Of a DNA stretch of 64,000 nucleotides, positions 25,032-36,258 are shown piece after piece (the stretch's first letter is position 1; each line of letters begins with the position of its first letter). The stretch is from positions 3,410,001-3,474,000 of the forward strand of contig NZ_CP107796.1 of NCBI RefSeq assembly GCF_036345995.1, given 5' to 3'. The notes below the pieces were generated by a model. That model was not told the DNA's origin, did no database searches, and saw only the letters and a program-made list of their open reading frames with translations. The DNA is from Streptomyces sp. NBC_00557. GTDB lineage: Bacteria > Actinomycetota > Actinomycetes > Streptomycetales > Streptomycetaceae. Position numbers and translations under genes: made by a program.

Positions 25032-25806
25032 GACCGTGACCGCTCCCGTCGCGCCGGTTTCCGGGGACGCCGTGCGAGGCACCCGGCTCACCTTCCGGGC
25101 CGCCACGCTCGGCCGCCCGGGCGCGCCGGTGCTGTACGACGTCGGCCTGGACGTCTCCCCCGGTGAGATCCTCACCGTCGTCGGCCCTTCCGGCTGCGGC
25201 AAGTCCACGCTGCTGCGCACGCTCGCCGGGCTGCTGTCTCCGCTGGGCGGCACGGTGGAGGCGGACGGCGTCCCCTTGGCGGGGGCGTCGGCGGACCGGG
25301 CGCTGGTCTTCCAGGAGGACGCGCTGCTGCCGTGGCGCACCTTGCGCGGGAACGTCGAACTGCCGCTCGCCATCAGCGGCGTGCCGCGCGCGGAACGGCG
25401 TTCGCGCGCCGAGTCGTGGCTCGGCCGGGTCGGACTCAGCCTGCAGGCGGGGCAGTTGCCGCACCGGGTGTCCGGCGGGCAGCGCCAGCGCGCCCAGTTG
25501 GCCCGCGCGTTGGCGGACAGCCCGCGGGCCCTCCTGATGGACGAGCCCTTCGGCGCCCTGGACGCCCAGACCCGTTCGGGCATGCAGGACCTGCTGGTCG
25601 AGGTGTTGCGCGGCACCGGTGCGACCGTCGTCTTCGTCACGCACGACGTGGACGAGGCCCTCTTCCTCGGCGATCGTGTGGCCCTGCTCGGTTCCGGCCG
25701 GGTGGCCGCCGTACGGGACGTTCCCGGGCCGCGCGACCGCGGCGCCGTCGACGCCCCGGCCCGCGTGGCCCTGCGCCGCGACATCCTTTCCTCGCTCGGC
25801 TCCTGA
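25015..25806 (+). CDS. ABC transporter ATP-binding protein, SsuB/TauB-like
   Basis: This is the 263-aa ATPase of the importer. Walker A is VVGPSGCGKSTLLR, the Q-loop region is VFQEDALLPWRTLRGNVELP, the signature is VSGGQRQRAQLARAL, Walker B is LLMDEPFGALDAQTR, and the H-loop is VFVTHDVDEALFLGDRV. The Q-loop sequence with LLPW is typical of nitrate/sulfonate/taurine ATPases. ATG 25015 is preferred over GTG 25012 because of the GGAGG spacing. The flavoprotein gene starts 11 bp after its stop, completing the operon. Confidence 0.92.
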   Translation: MSTSSETVTAPVAPVSGDAVRGTRLTFRAATLGRPGAPVLYDVGLDVSPGEILTVVGPSGCGKSTLLRTLAGLLSPLGGTVEADGVPLAGASADRALVFQEDALLPWRTLRGNVELPLAISGVPRAERRSRAESWLGRVGLSLQAGQLPHRVSGGQRQRAQLARALADSPRALLMDEPFGALDAQTRSGMQDLLVEVLRGTGATVVFVTHDVDEALFLGDRVALLGSGRVAAVRDVPGPRDRGAVDAPARVALRRDILSSLGS

Positions 25807-25817
25807 AAGGCACCCCG

Positions 25818-28583
25818 GTGACCACCCCCGCGTCCACTTCCCTGGAGATTCCCGCCGTCACCGACGCCGAGGAGCTGAGCTGTGACGTCCTCGTCGTCGG
25901 CGGCGGCACCGCCGGCACCATGGCCGCGCTGACCGCCGCCGAGCGCGGCGCGAGGGTCCTGCTGCTGGAGAAGGCCCACGTCCGCCACTCCGGTGCGCTC
26001 GCCATGGGCATGGACGGCGTCAACAACGCGGTCGTTCCCGGCCGCGCCGAACCCGACGACTACGTCGCCGAGATCACCCGCGCCAACGACGGCATCGTCG
26101 ACCAGTCCACGGTCCGGCAGACCGCGACCCGCGGGTTCGCGATGGTCCAGCGGCTGGAGTCGTACGGGATCAAGTTCGAGAAGGACGAGCACGGAGAGTA
26201 CGCGGTGCGCCAGGTGCATCGCTCCGGCTCGTACGTACTGCCGATGCCAGAGGGCAAGGATGTCAAAAAGGTCCTGTACCGGCAGCTGCGGCGGCGCGAG
26301 ATGCGGGAACGGATCCGGATCGAGAACCGGGTGATGCCGGTGCGGGTCCTGACCGCCGGCGGGCGGGCCGTGGGCGTCGCCGGCTTCCACACGCGCACCG
26401 GCGCCTTCGTCACCGTCCGCGCGGGCGCCGTGATCCTCGCGACCGGCGCCTGCGGCCGGCTCGGCCTGCCCGCCTCCGGCTACCTCTACGGCACCTACGA
26501 GAACCCCACCAACGCCGGTGACGGGTACGCGATGGCCTACCACGCAGGCGCCGAGCTGACCGGCATCGAGTGCTTCCAGATCAACCCGCTGATCAAGGAC
26601 TACAACGGCCCGGCCTGCGCCTACGTCGCCAACCCTTTCGGCGGCTACCAGGTCAACCGGCACGGTGAGCGTTTCGTGGACTCCGACTACTGGTCGGGGC
26701 AGATGATGGCCGAGTTCGCCGCCGAGGTCGCCAGCGACCGCGGCCCGGTCTACCTCAAGCTCAGCCACCTTCCCGAGGAGTCGATCTCCGCGCTGGAGTC
26801 GATCCTGCATTCCACCGAGCGGCCCACTCGCGGCACGTTCCACGCCGGCCGCGGGCACGACTACCGTACCCACGACGTCGAGATGCACATCTCCGAGATC
26901 GGCCTGTGCGGCGGCCACTCGGCCTCCGGTGTCCGTGTCGACGACCACGCCCGTACGACCGTGCCCCGTCTGTACGCCGCCGGCGACCTCGCCTGCGTCC
27001 CGCACAACTACATGATCGGCGCTTTCGTCTTCGGCGACCTCGCGGGCGCGGACGCCGCTCAGTACACCGCGTACGAGGGGGAGCTTCCCGCCGACCAGGT
27101 GGCCGAGGCGCACGAGCTGATCTACCGCCCGCTGCGCAACCCGGACGGCCCGCCGCAGCCCCAGGTCGAGTACAAGTTGCGCCGCTTCGTGAACGACTAC
27201 GTGGCACCGCCGAAGTCCGGCGCCCGGCTCTCGCTCGCCCTGGAGGCCTTCGAGCGGATGCGCGCCGACATCGCGGCCATGGGCGCCCGCACCCCGCACG
27301 AGCTGATGCGCTGCGCCGAGGTGACGTTCATCCGGGACTGCGCCGAGATGGCCGCCCGTGCCTCTCTCGCCCGCACCGAGTCCCGCTGGGGCCTCTACCA
27401 CGACCGTCTCGACCATCCCGGCCGGGACGACGTGTCCTGGTTCCACCATCTCGATCTGCACAAGTCCCCCTCTGGTGCGATGGAGTTCACGGCTCGTCCC
27501 GTGGCTCCGTATCTGGTTCCGGTCGAGGAGTTCACGCCGGTCGGCGGTCCTTCCCGGCGGCTGGGCGAGGTCCGTGCCGAGGACGTGGCCACGGCCGGGC
27601 CGCGTGAGGCGGCACCGGTCGCCGGCGGACCGGTGTCCGTGCGCGCCGCCGCTGCGGCCGGCCGGGCCGGTACGCCGGGCACCGCCTCGCCCCGGCTCCT
27701 GGAACTGCTGGAGCTGGCCGAGGCGGAGCCCGAACTCGCCTTGCTGGAGCCGTACTTGGGCGACGCCGATCCTGCCGTCCGCCGTACGGCGGTCTCGGTC
27801 CTCACCGAGACCGTGCCGCCGGGCACCGCGCAGGCCCTGGCGGGTGCCCTCCTCGACCCCGATGCCGAGGTCCGTGCGACCGCCGCGGCCGTGCTGCGGG
27901 AGCTGGTCGAGACCCTGCCGCCGGAGCCCGCGCTGGGCGCCGCCCTGACCGGTGCCCTCGCCGCGGCCGACCCCGTGGTCCGGGCTGCCGCCCTTGATGT
28001 GCTGCGCGCGCTGCGGCTCGGTGGGGCCGGGGTGTTCGCGGCGGCGCTGGACGACCCCGACGTCACCGTCCGCACCGAGGCCGTACGGGCGCTCGTCTCG
28101 GTCGATGCGGTCGGGCTCCTCGCGCGTGCCGCGGACGATCCCGCCCGGGAGGTCCGGGTCGCGGTGGCCAAGGCCCTGGCCGCCGTCGGCACCGAGTCCC
28201 TGGCCTCTGCGGACCGTGATCTGCCGGTGGCCGCCCTGGGCCGGCTCACCGTGGACGGTGATCCGCTGGTGCGCGGTGCCGCGTTCGCCGCGCTGGCCGG
28301 TACCGGCTGCCCGGTGCCGCTCGCCGAGCGTGCCGTGGCCGCGCTGTCCGACCCGGCGTGGCAGGTCCGCGCGGGCGCCGCCACCGCCTTGTCGGTCGCC
28401 TCCGCCGAGACCGCGGTCCCCGCCCTCGCCAAGGCGCTGGCCGACTCGAACGCCGATGTCCGCAAGGCGGCGGTGCTGGCTCTGACCCGGCACCGTGCAG
28501 CCGAGGAGGCGCGTGCGGCGCTCGCCACGGCCACGGCCGACTCGGACGCGGACGTCAGGGCTTACGCGGCACGGGGCGTGTGA
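25818..28583 (+). CDS. AprA/FrdA-superfamily flavoprotein fused to HEAT repeats
   Basis: This 921-aa fusion has two halves. Residues about 20-560 form an FAD flavoprotein of the fumarate reductase/adenylylsulfate reductase superfamily. FAD motifs are DVLVVGGGTAGTMAALTAAE, ILATGACGRLG and LYAAGDLACVPHNYMIGAFV. The helical C-terminal capping region follows (LRRFVNDYVAPPKSG, FIRDCAEMAARASL). From about residue 630 to the end there are about nine HEAT-like repeats with D-x-VR cores (DADPAVRRTA, DPDAEVRATA, DSNADVRKAA, DSDADVRAYA). HEAT domains usually mediate protein contacts. The AprB-like ferredoxin and the importer share the operon. GTG 25818 has GAAAGG upstream. Reaction unknown; 5'-phosphosulfate chemistry is not implied. 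Confidence 0.85.
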   Translation: MTTPASTSLEIPAVTDAEELSCDVLVVGGGTAGTMAALTAAERGARVLLLEKAHVRHSGALAMGMDGVNNAVVPGRAEPDDYVAEITRANDGIVDQSTVRQTATRGFAMVQRLESYGIKFEKDEHGEYAVRQVHRSGSYVLPMPEGKDVKKVLYRQLRRREMRERIRIENRVMPVRVLTAGGRAVGVAGFHTRTGAFVTVRAGAVILATGACGRLGLPASGYLYGTYENPTNAGDGYAMAYHAGAELTGIECFQINPLIKDYNGPACAYVANPFGGYQVNRHGERFVDSDYWSGQMMAEFAAEVASDRGPVYLKLSHLPEESISALESILHSTERPTRGTFHAGRGHDYRTHDVEMHISEIGLCGGHSASGVRVDDHARTTVPRLYAAGDLACVPHNYMIGAFVFGDLAGADAAQYTAYEGELPADQVAEAHELIYRPLRNPDGPPQPQVEYKLRRFVNDYVAPPKSGARLSLALEAFERMRADIAAMGARTPHELMRCAEVTFIRDCAEMAARASLARTESRWGLYHDRLDHPGRDDVSWFHHLDLHKSPSGAMEFTARPVAPYLVPVEEFTPVGGPSRRLGEVRAEDVATAGPREAAPVAGGPVSVRAAAAAGRAGTPGTASPRLLELLELAEAEPELALLEPYLGDADPAVRRTAVSVLTETVPPGTAQALAGALLDPDAEVRATAAAVLRELVETLPPEPALGAALTGALAAADPVVRAAALDVLRALRLGGAGVFAAALDDPDVTVRTEAVRALVSVDAVGLLARAADDPAREVRVAVAKALAAVGTESLASADRDLPVAALGRLTVDGDPLVRGAAFAALAGTGCPVPLAERAVAALSDPAWQVRAGAATALSVASAETAVPALAKALADSNADVRKAAVLALTRHRAAEEARAALATATADSDADVRAYAARGV

Positions 28584-28613
28584 CCGTTCCCCGCATCCCC
28601 TTGGACGGGCTCG

Positions 28614-30605
<1,992 letters not shown>

Positions 30606-30687
30606 CGTCCTGTCCCCCGCCGGTCCCCCGTGTGTCGTATCTCGACCGCTGCCTCCACCATAGGGGCCCGGACCGACAGCCCCGGAG

Positions 30688-30696
30688 TTATCCACA
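30688..30696 (+). promoter_or_regulatory. DnaA-box sequence (TTATCCACA) upstream of recQ
   Basis: A perfect 9-mer DnaA-box sequence lies 83 bp before the recQ start. A TTGTCCACA, the Streptomyces-preferred form, occurs at 32390-32398 inside nuoN. Single boxes may titrate or respond to DnaA, or be chance. Confidence 0.3.
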
Positions 30697-30723
30697 GGCT
30701 CGTGGATCCTCCGTGGGCAGCGC

Positions 30724-30757
30724 GACGGCCCGGCACCCCCCGAAGTGCCGGGCCGTC
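30724..30757 (-). terminator. Terminator hairpin of the nuo operon
   Basis: Perfect 13-bp arms GACGGCCCGGCAC (30724-30736) and GTGCCGGGCCGTC (30745-30757) flank an 8-nt loop. It is centred about 35 bp past the nuoN stop and before recQ, and would separate the two transcription units. Confidence 0.75.
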
Positions 30758-30773
30758 GTGCTGCCGGGAAGTG

Positions 30774-32423
30774 TCAGCGCACGAACACTCCCGCCTGGCC
30801 GGCCAGGTCCAGGAAGTACTGCGGAGCCACACCCAGCACCAGCGTCACCGCGACGCCGACGGCGATCGCCATCATGGTCAGCGGGGACGGGACGGCCACC
30901 GTCGGGCCCTCCGGCCTGGGCTCGCTGAAGAACATCAGCACGATCACGCGGATGTAGAAGAACGCGGCGATCGCCGAGGAGATCACACCGATGACGACCA
31001 GCGGGGCCGCGCCGCCGTCCGCCGCCGCCTTGAACACGGCGAACTTCCCCGCGAAACCGGAGGTCAGCGGGATGCCGGCGAAGGCAAGGAGGAAGACGGC
31101 GAAGACGGCCGCGACCAGCGGGGAGCGGCGGCCCAGACCGGCCCACTTCGACAGGTGGGTGGCCTCGCCGCCGGCGTCGCGCACCAGCGTGACCACGGCG
31201 AACGCGCCGATCGTCACGAAGGAGTAGCCGGCCAGGTAGAAGAGGACCGAGGAGACGCCGTCCTTCGAGGTGGCGATGACACCCGCGAGGATGAATCCGG
31301 CGTGCGCGATGGACGAGTACGCCAGCAGCCGCTTGATGTCGGTCTGTGTGATCGCGACGATCGCGCCGCCGAGCATGGTGACGATCGCCACCGCCCACAT
31401 GACCGGCCGCCAGTCCCAGCGCATTCCGGGCAGGACGACGTACAGCAGGCGCAGCAGCGCGCCGAACGCGGCCACCTTCGTCGCCGCGGCCATGAAGCCG
31501 GTGACGGGCGTCGGCGCGCCCTGGTAGACGTCCGGCGTCCACATGTGGAACGGCACGGCGCCCACCTTGAACAGCAGGCCCATCACGATCAGGGCGCTGC
31601 CGAGCAGCAGCAGCGCGTCGTTGCCCATGGTGCCCGCGAGCGCCGGGTCGACGTTGGTGACCGTGCCGTCGACGACCTGGGCGATGCGTGCGTACGACAC
31701 GGAGCCCGCGTAGCCGTACAGCAGGGCGATGCCGAACAGGGTGAACGCGGAGGCGAACGCGCCGAGCAGGAAGTACTTGACGGCGGCTTCCTGCGACATC
31801 AGCCGCTTGCGGCGGGCCAGCGCGCACAGCAGGTACAGCGGCAGGGAGAAGACTTCCAGGGCCACGAACAGGGTCAGCAGGTCGTTGGCCGAGGGGAACA
31901 CCAGCATGCCGGAGATCGCGAAGAGCAGCAGCGGGAAGGCCTCGGTGGTGGTGAAACCGGCCTTGACCGCGGCCTTCTCGCTGTCGCTGCCGGGCACGGA
32001 GGCGGCCTGAGCGGCGAAGGAGTCGACGCGGTTGCCGTGCGCGGCCGGGTCCAGGCGCCGCTCGGCGAAGGTGAACAGGCCGACGAGTCCGGCCAGCAGG
32101 ATCGTGCCCTGCAGGAACAGGGACGGGCCGTCGACCGCGATCGCCCCCATGGCCGCGATGTGCGCCTTGGTGGTGCCGTAGCCGTCGGCGGCCAGCGCGA
32201 CCACCGCGGCGAACGCGGCGCACAGCGCGACGACGGACACGAACACCTGGGCGTAGTAGCGGGACCTGCGCGGGAGGAAGGCCTCGATCAGCACCCCGAC
32301 CAGGGCCGCGCCGACGACGATCAGCGTCGGCGACAACTGTCCGTACTCGATCTTGGGTGCCGGGATCTTCGTGATCGGGTCGGCCGCGGTTGTCCACAGG
32401 CTGTGGACGGCTGTTGTGCTCAC
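30774..32423 (-). CDS. nuoN: NADH-quinone oxidoreductase subunit N
   Basis: This is an antiporter-like membrane subunit of respiratory complex I, contributing one proton channel. The 549-aa sequence has about 14 helices with the typical PLWLHT-equivalent region KVGAVPFHMWTPDVYQGAPT and TQTDIKRLLAYSSIAHAGFI. The GTG start at 32423 overlaps the nuoM stop (GTGA), giving translational coupling. It is the last gene of the operon. Residues near the start (HSLWTT) are encoded by the TTGTCCACA sequence noted elsewhere. Confidence 0.95.
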   Translation of the reverse strand: MSTTAVHSLWTTAADPITKIPAPKIEYGQLSPTLIVVGAALVGVLIEAFLPRRSRYYAQVFVSVVALCAAFAAVVALAADGYGTTKAHIAAMGAIAVDGPSLFLQGTILLAGLVGLFTFAERRLDPAAHGNRVDSFAAQAASVPGSDSEKAAVKAGFTTTEAFPLLLFAISGMLVFPSANDLLTLFVALEVFSLPLYLLCALARRKRLMSQEAAVKYFLLGAFASAFTLFGIALLYGYAGSVSYARIAQVVDGTVTNVDPALAGTMGNDALLLLGSALIVMGLLFKVGAVPFHMWTPDVYQGAPTPVTGFMAAATKVAAFGALLRLLYVVLPGMRWDWRPVMWAVAIVTMLGGAIVAITQTDIKRLLAYSSIAHAGFILAGVIATSKDGVSSVLFYLAGYSFVTIGAFAVVTLVRDAGGEATHLSKWAGLGRRSPLVAAVFAVFLLAFAGIPLTSGFAGKFAVFKAAADGGAAPLVVIGVISSAIAAFFYIRVIVLMFFSEPRPEGPTVAVPSPLTMMAIAVGVAVTLVLGVAPQYFLDLAGQAGVFVR

Positions 32424-33991
32424 TTGGCCGCCTCCACCGAGGGCTTGGGGTCGGTCTTGTGTACGTCGGACATGGTCTGCTTGACCGCCGGGTTGACGAT
32501 GTCCGTGACGGGCTTCGGATAGACGCCCAGGAAGATCAGCAGGACGATCAGCGGGGCGACGACCAGCAGTTCCCGCACACGGAGGTCGGGCATCGCCGAC
32601 ACCTCGGGTTTCACCGGGCCCGTCATCGTCCGCTGATACAGCACGAGGGTGTAAAGGGCGGCGAGGACGATGCCGAAGGTGGCGATGATGCCGATCACCG
32701 GGTAACGCGTGAAGGTGCCGACCAGGACCAGGAACTCGCTCACGAACGGGGCGAGTCCGGGCAGCGAGAGGGTCGCGAGGCCGCCGATCAGGAAGGTGCC
32801 GGCGAGCACCGGGGCGACCTTCTGCACGCCTCCGTAGTCGGCGATGAGCCGCGAGCCGCGCCGGGAGATCAGGAAGCCGGCGACCAGCATCAGCGCGGCC
32901 GTGGAGATGCCGTGGTTGACCATGTAGAGGGTCGCACCGGACTGGCCCTGGCTGGTCATCGCGAAGATGCCCATGATGATGAAGCCGAAGTGCGAGATCG
33001 ACGCGTAGGCGACCAGGCGCTTGATGTCCCGCTGGCCGACGGCGAGCAGTGCGCCGTAGACGATGCTGATCAGGGCCAGGACGAGGATGACCGGCGTCGC
33101 CCACTTGCTGGCCTGCGGGAACAGCTGGAGGCAGAAGCGGAGCATCGCGAAGGTGCCCACCTTGTCGACGACCGCGGTGATGAGGACGGCGACCGGAGCG
33201 GTGGACTCCTGCATGGCGTTGGGCAGCCAGGTGTGCAGCGGCCACAGCGGCGCCTTCACCGCGAAGGCGAAGAAGAAGCCGAGGAACAGCCAGCGTTCGG
33301 TGCTCGTGGCCATGTGCAGCGAGCCGTTGGCGCGGGCCTGCGCGATCTCCTGGAGGCTGAAGTTCCCGGCGACCACGTAGAGGCCGATCACCGCGGCCAG
33401 CATGATCAGACCGCCGACCAGGTTGTAGAGCAGGAACTTCACCGCCGCGTACGACCGCTGGGTCGAGGCCGCTGCCTCGCCCTGCGCGTGGGCGCGGTCT
33501 CCGAAGCCGCCGATGAGGAAGTACATCGGGATGAGCATGGCTTCGAAGAAGATGTAGAAGAGGAAGACGTCGGTGGACTCGAAGGAGATCAGCACCATCG
33601 CCTCGACGGCGAGGATGAGGGCGAAGAAGCCCTGGGTGGGCCGCCAGCGGCGGCTGCCCGTCTCCAGCGGGTCGGCGTCGTGCCAGCCCGCGAGGATGAT
33701 GAACGGGATGAGGACGGCGGTCAGGGCGATCAGCGCCACCGCGATGCCGTCGACGCCCAGTTCGTAGCGCACGCCGAAGTCCTTGATCCAGGCGTGGGAC
33801 TCGGTGAGCTGGTAGCGGGAGCCGCCCGGGTCGAAGCGGACCAGGACGACGATCGCCAGGGCGAGCGTGGCGAGCGAGACGAGCAGCGCCAGCCACTTCG
33901 CGGCGGTGCGCTGCGCGGCCGGTACGGCGGCCGTGGCGACGGCCCCTACGGCCGGGAGCGCCGCCGTCGCTGTCAGCAGAGGAAAGGACAT
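32420..33991 (-). CDS. nuoM: NADH-quinone oxidoreductase subunit M
   Basis: This is an antiporter-like proton-channel subunit of complex I, 523 aa with about 14 helices. It carries the conserved VDGIAVALIALTAVLIPFII, FAFAVKAPLWPLHTWLPNAM (with the channel Lys) and VGQRDIKRLVAYASISHFGF segments. ATG 33991 follows AGAGGAAAGG and is 5 bp after the nuoL stop. The longer upstream frame is non-coding read-through of nuoL. Length is standard for the subunit. Confidence 0.96.
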   Translation of the reverse strand: MSFPLLTATAALPAVGAVATAAVPAAQRTAAKWLALLVSLATLALAIVVLVRFDPGGSRYQLTESHAWIKDFGVRYELGVDGIAVALIALTAVLIPFIILAGWHDADPLETGSRRWRPTQGFFALILAVEAMVLISFESTDVFLFYIFFEAMLIPMYFLIGGFGDRAHAQGEAAASTQRSYAAVKFLLYNLVGGLIMLAAVIGLYVVAGNFSLQEIAQARANGSLHMATSTERWLFLGFFFAFAVKAPLWPLHTWLPNAMQESTAPVAVLITAVVDKVGTFAMLRFCLQLFPQASKWATPVILVLALISIVYGALLAVGQRDIKRLVAYASISHFGFIIMGIFAMTSQGQSGATLYMVNHGISTAALMLVAGFLISRRGSRLIADYGGVQKVAPVLAGTFLIGGLATLSLPGLAPFVSEFLVLVGTFTRYPVIGIIATFGIVLAALYTLVLYQRTMTGPVKPEVSAMPDLRVRELLVVAPLIVLLIFLGVYPKPVTDIVNPAVKQTMSDVHKTDPKPSVEAAK

Positions 33992-33996
33992 CGGTA

Positions 33997-35943
33997 TCAG
34001 ACCGCCCTCATCAGCAGGGTGGCGGCGACCAGGAGTGCCGCACCGCCGAACATCGAGACCGCGTAGGAGCGGGCGAAGCCGTTCTGGATCCGGCGCAGCC
34101 GGCCGGACAGGCCGCCGAAGCCGGCCGCCGTGCCGTTGACGACGCCGTCGACCAGGGTGTGGTCGACGTACACCAGGGAGCGCGTGAGGTGTTCGCCGCC
34201 GCGCACCAGGACCACGTGGTTGAAGTCGTCCTGGAGCAGGTCGCGGCGGGCCGCGCGGGTGAGGAGCGAGCCGCGCGGGGCGACGGCGGGCACCGGCTTG
34301 CGGCCGTACTGGGCCCAGGCGATGCCGACACCGATGACCAGGCAGACCATGGTCGCGGCGGTGACCGTCGCGGCGCCGACCGGGGAGTGGCCCTCGCTGT
34401 GTCCGGTGACCGGTTCCAGCCACTTGAGGAAGCGGTCGCCGATGCTGAAGAAGCCACCGCCGAAGACGGAGCCGACGGCCAGCACGATCATCGGGATCGT
34501 CATGACCTTCGGGGACTCGTGCGGGTGCGGTTCGGCGTGCTCGCCGTGGTGCTCGGCGGCGGGCTCCGCGCTCGGGGCCTCAGGGGAGCGGGTGGGCTGG
34601 TTCTTCCAGCGCTCCTCGCCGAAGAACGTCATGAGCATCACGCGCGTCATGTAGAAGGCGGTGATGGCCGCGCCCAGCAGGGCCGCGCCGCCGAGGATCC
34701 AGCCCTCGGTGCCGCCCTTGGCGAAGGCCGCCTCGATGATCTTGTCCTTGGAGAAGAAGCCGGACAGGCCCGGGAAGCCGATGATGGCGAGGTAGCCGAG
34801 GCCGAAGGTGATGAAGGTGACCGGCATGTACGTGCGCAGGCCGCCGTACTTGCGCATGTCGACCTCGTCGTTCATGCCGTGCATGACGGAGCCGGCGCCG
34901 AGGAACAGGCCGGCTTTGAAGAAGCCGTGCGTCACCAGGTGCATGATCGCGAAGACGTAGCCGATGGGGCCGAGGCCCGCGGCGAGCACCATGTAGCCGA
35001 TCTGCGACATGGTCGAGCCGGCCAGCGCCTTCTTGATGTCGTCCTTGGCACAACCGACGATCGCACCGAACAGGAGCGTGACCGCGCCGACCACGGTGAC
35101 GGCGAGCTGTGCGTCGGGGGCGGCGTTGAAGATGGCTCCGGAGCGGACGATCAGGTACACGCCCGCGGTCACCATCGTCGCGGCGTGGATCAGGGCCGAG
35201 ACGGGCGTCGGGCCCTCCATGGCGTCGCCGAGCCAGGACTGCAGCGGCACCTGGGCGGACTTGCCGCAGGCGGCGAGCAGCAGCATCAGGCCGATGGCGG
35301 TCAGCTTGCCCTCGGAGGTGTCGCCGGTGTGGCTGAGGACCGGGCCGAAGGCGAAACTGCCGAAGGTGGTGAACATCAGCATGACCGCGATCGACAGGCC
35401 CATGTCGCCGACGCGGTTGACCAGGAAGGCCTTCTTCGCGGCCGTCGCGGCGCTGGGCTTGTGCTGCCAGAAGCCGATCAGCAGGTAGGAGGCGAGGCCG
35501 ACGCCCTCCCAGCCGACGTACAGCAGCAGGTAGTTGTCGGCGAGGACGAGCAGCAGCATCGCCGCGAGGAACAGGTTCAGGTAGCCGAAGAAGCGGCGGC
35601 GCCGCTCGTCGTGCTCCATGTACCCGACCGAGTAAAGGTGGATCAGCGAGCCGACGCCCGTGATGAGCAGGACGAACGTCATGGACAGCTGGTCCAGGCG
35701 GAAGGTGATGTCCGCCTGGAAGCCGGCCACCGGCACCCAGCTGAACAGGTGCTGCGTCAGCGTCCGGTTGTCGGCCCCCTTGCCCAGCAGGTCGGCGAAG
35801 AGGGCGATACCGAAGGCGAAGGAGACGAACGACAGCAGCGTGCCGATCCAGTGGCCGACGGCATCGAGCCGCCGGCCGCCGACCAGGAGGACGGCCGCTC
35901 CGAGCAGGGGCGCCGCGATGAGCAGCGCGATCAGGTTCTCCAC
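33997..35943 (-). CDS. nuoL: NADH-quinone oxidoreductase subunit L
   Basis: This is the largest antiporter-like subunit of complex I, 648 aa, with the long amphipathic lateral helix at the C-terminal side. Key segments are [56 protein letters not shown] and [21 protein letters not shown] cytosolic/His-rich loop ([17 protein letters not shown]) lies near residue 470, as in many Streptomyces NuoL. GTG 35943 lies 15 bp after the nuoK stop. Confidence 0.96.
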   Translation of the reverse strand: MENLIALLIAAPLLGAAVLLVGGRRLDAVGHWIGTLLSFVSFAFGIALFADLLGKGADNRTLTQHLFSWVPVAGFQADITFRLDQLSMTFVLLITGVGSLIHLYSVGYMEHDERRRRFFGYLNLFLAAMLLLVLADNYLLLYVGWEGVGLASYLLIGFWQHKPSAATAAKKAFLVNRVGDMGLSIAVMLMFTTFGSFAFGPVLSHTGDTSEGKLTAIGLMLLLAACGKSAQVPLQSWLGDAMEGPTPVSALIHAATMVTAGVYLIVRSGAIFNAAPDAQLAVTVVGAVTLLFGAIVGCAKDDIKKALAGSTMSQIGYMVLAAGLGPIGYVFAIMHLVTHGFFKAGLFLGAGSVMHGMNDEVDMRKYGGLRTYMPVTFITFGLGYLAIIGFPGLSGFFSKDKIIEAAFAKGGTEGWILGGAALLGAAITAFYMTRVMLMTFFGEERWKNQPTRSPEAPSAEPAAEHHGEHAEPHPHESPKVMTIPMIVLAVGSVFGGGFFSIGDRFLKWLEPVTGHSEGHSPVGAATVTAATMVCLVIGVGIAWAQYGRKPVPAVAPRGSLLTRAARRDLLQDDFNHVVLVRGGEHLTRSLVYVDHTLVDGVVNGTAAGFGGLSGRLRRIQNGFARSYAVSMFGGAALLVAATLLMRAV

Positions 35944-35958
35944 GATTCTTCCGACCCC

Positions 35959-36258
35959 TTACAGCTTCATCAGGCTGGCGTCGTCGACCGAGGCCGAGTG
36001 GCGGGTACGGAACAGCGACACGATGATCGCGAGGCCCACCACGACCTCCGCGGCGGCGACGACCATCGTGAAGAAGGCGATGATCTGGCCGTCGAGGTTG
36101 CCGTGCATCCGGGAGAAGGTGACGAACGCGAGGTTGCAGGCGTTCAGCATCAGCTCGATGCACATGAAGACCACGATGGCGTTGCGCCGGATCAGGACGC
36201 CCGTCGCGCCGATCGTGAACAGCAGGGCGGCGAGGTAGAGGTAGTTGACCGGGTTCAC
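35959..36258 (-). CDS. nuoK: NADH-quinone oxidoreductase subunit K
   Basis: This is a small 99-aa membrane subunit of complex I with three helices. The conserved membrane glutamates are in [15 protein letters not shown] and in [20 protein letters not shown]. The GTG start overlaps the nuoJ stop by the GTGA arrangement. Part of the E-channel near the quinone site. Confidence 0.96.
   Translation of the reverse strand: MNPVNYLYLAALLFTIGATGVLIRRNAIVVFMCIELMLNACNLAFVTFSRMHGNLDGQIIAFFTMVVAAAEVVVGLAIIVSLFRTRHSASVDDASLMKL

Noticed and set aside
24042..28493. A 1483-codon open frame on the minus strand opposite the importer/flavoprotein operon
   Set aside because: It runs antisense to five well-supported genes, has Gly/Arg/Val-rich composition and no recognisable domain; such long antisense frames are expected in high-GC DNA.
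25818..28583. Flavoprotein as succinate dehydrogenase or fumarate reductase
   Set aside because: There is no SdhB-type three-cluster Fe-S subunit and no membrane anchor; the small dicluster ferredoxin and the HEAT fusion do not fit that complex.
30774..33896. A single 1040-codon frame joining nuoN with upstream sequence
   Set aside because: The upstream part is an out-of-frame reading of nuoM; the GTG at 32423 overlapping the nuoM stop is the natural nuoN start.
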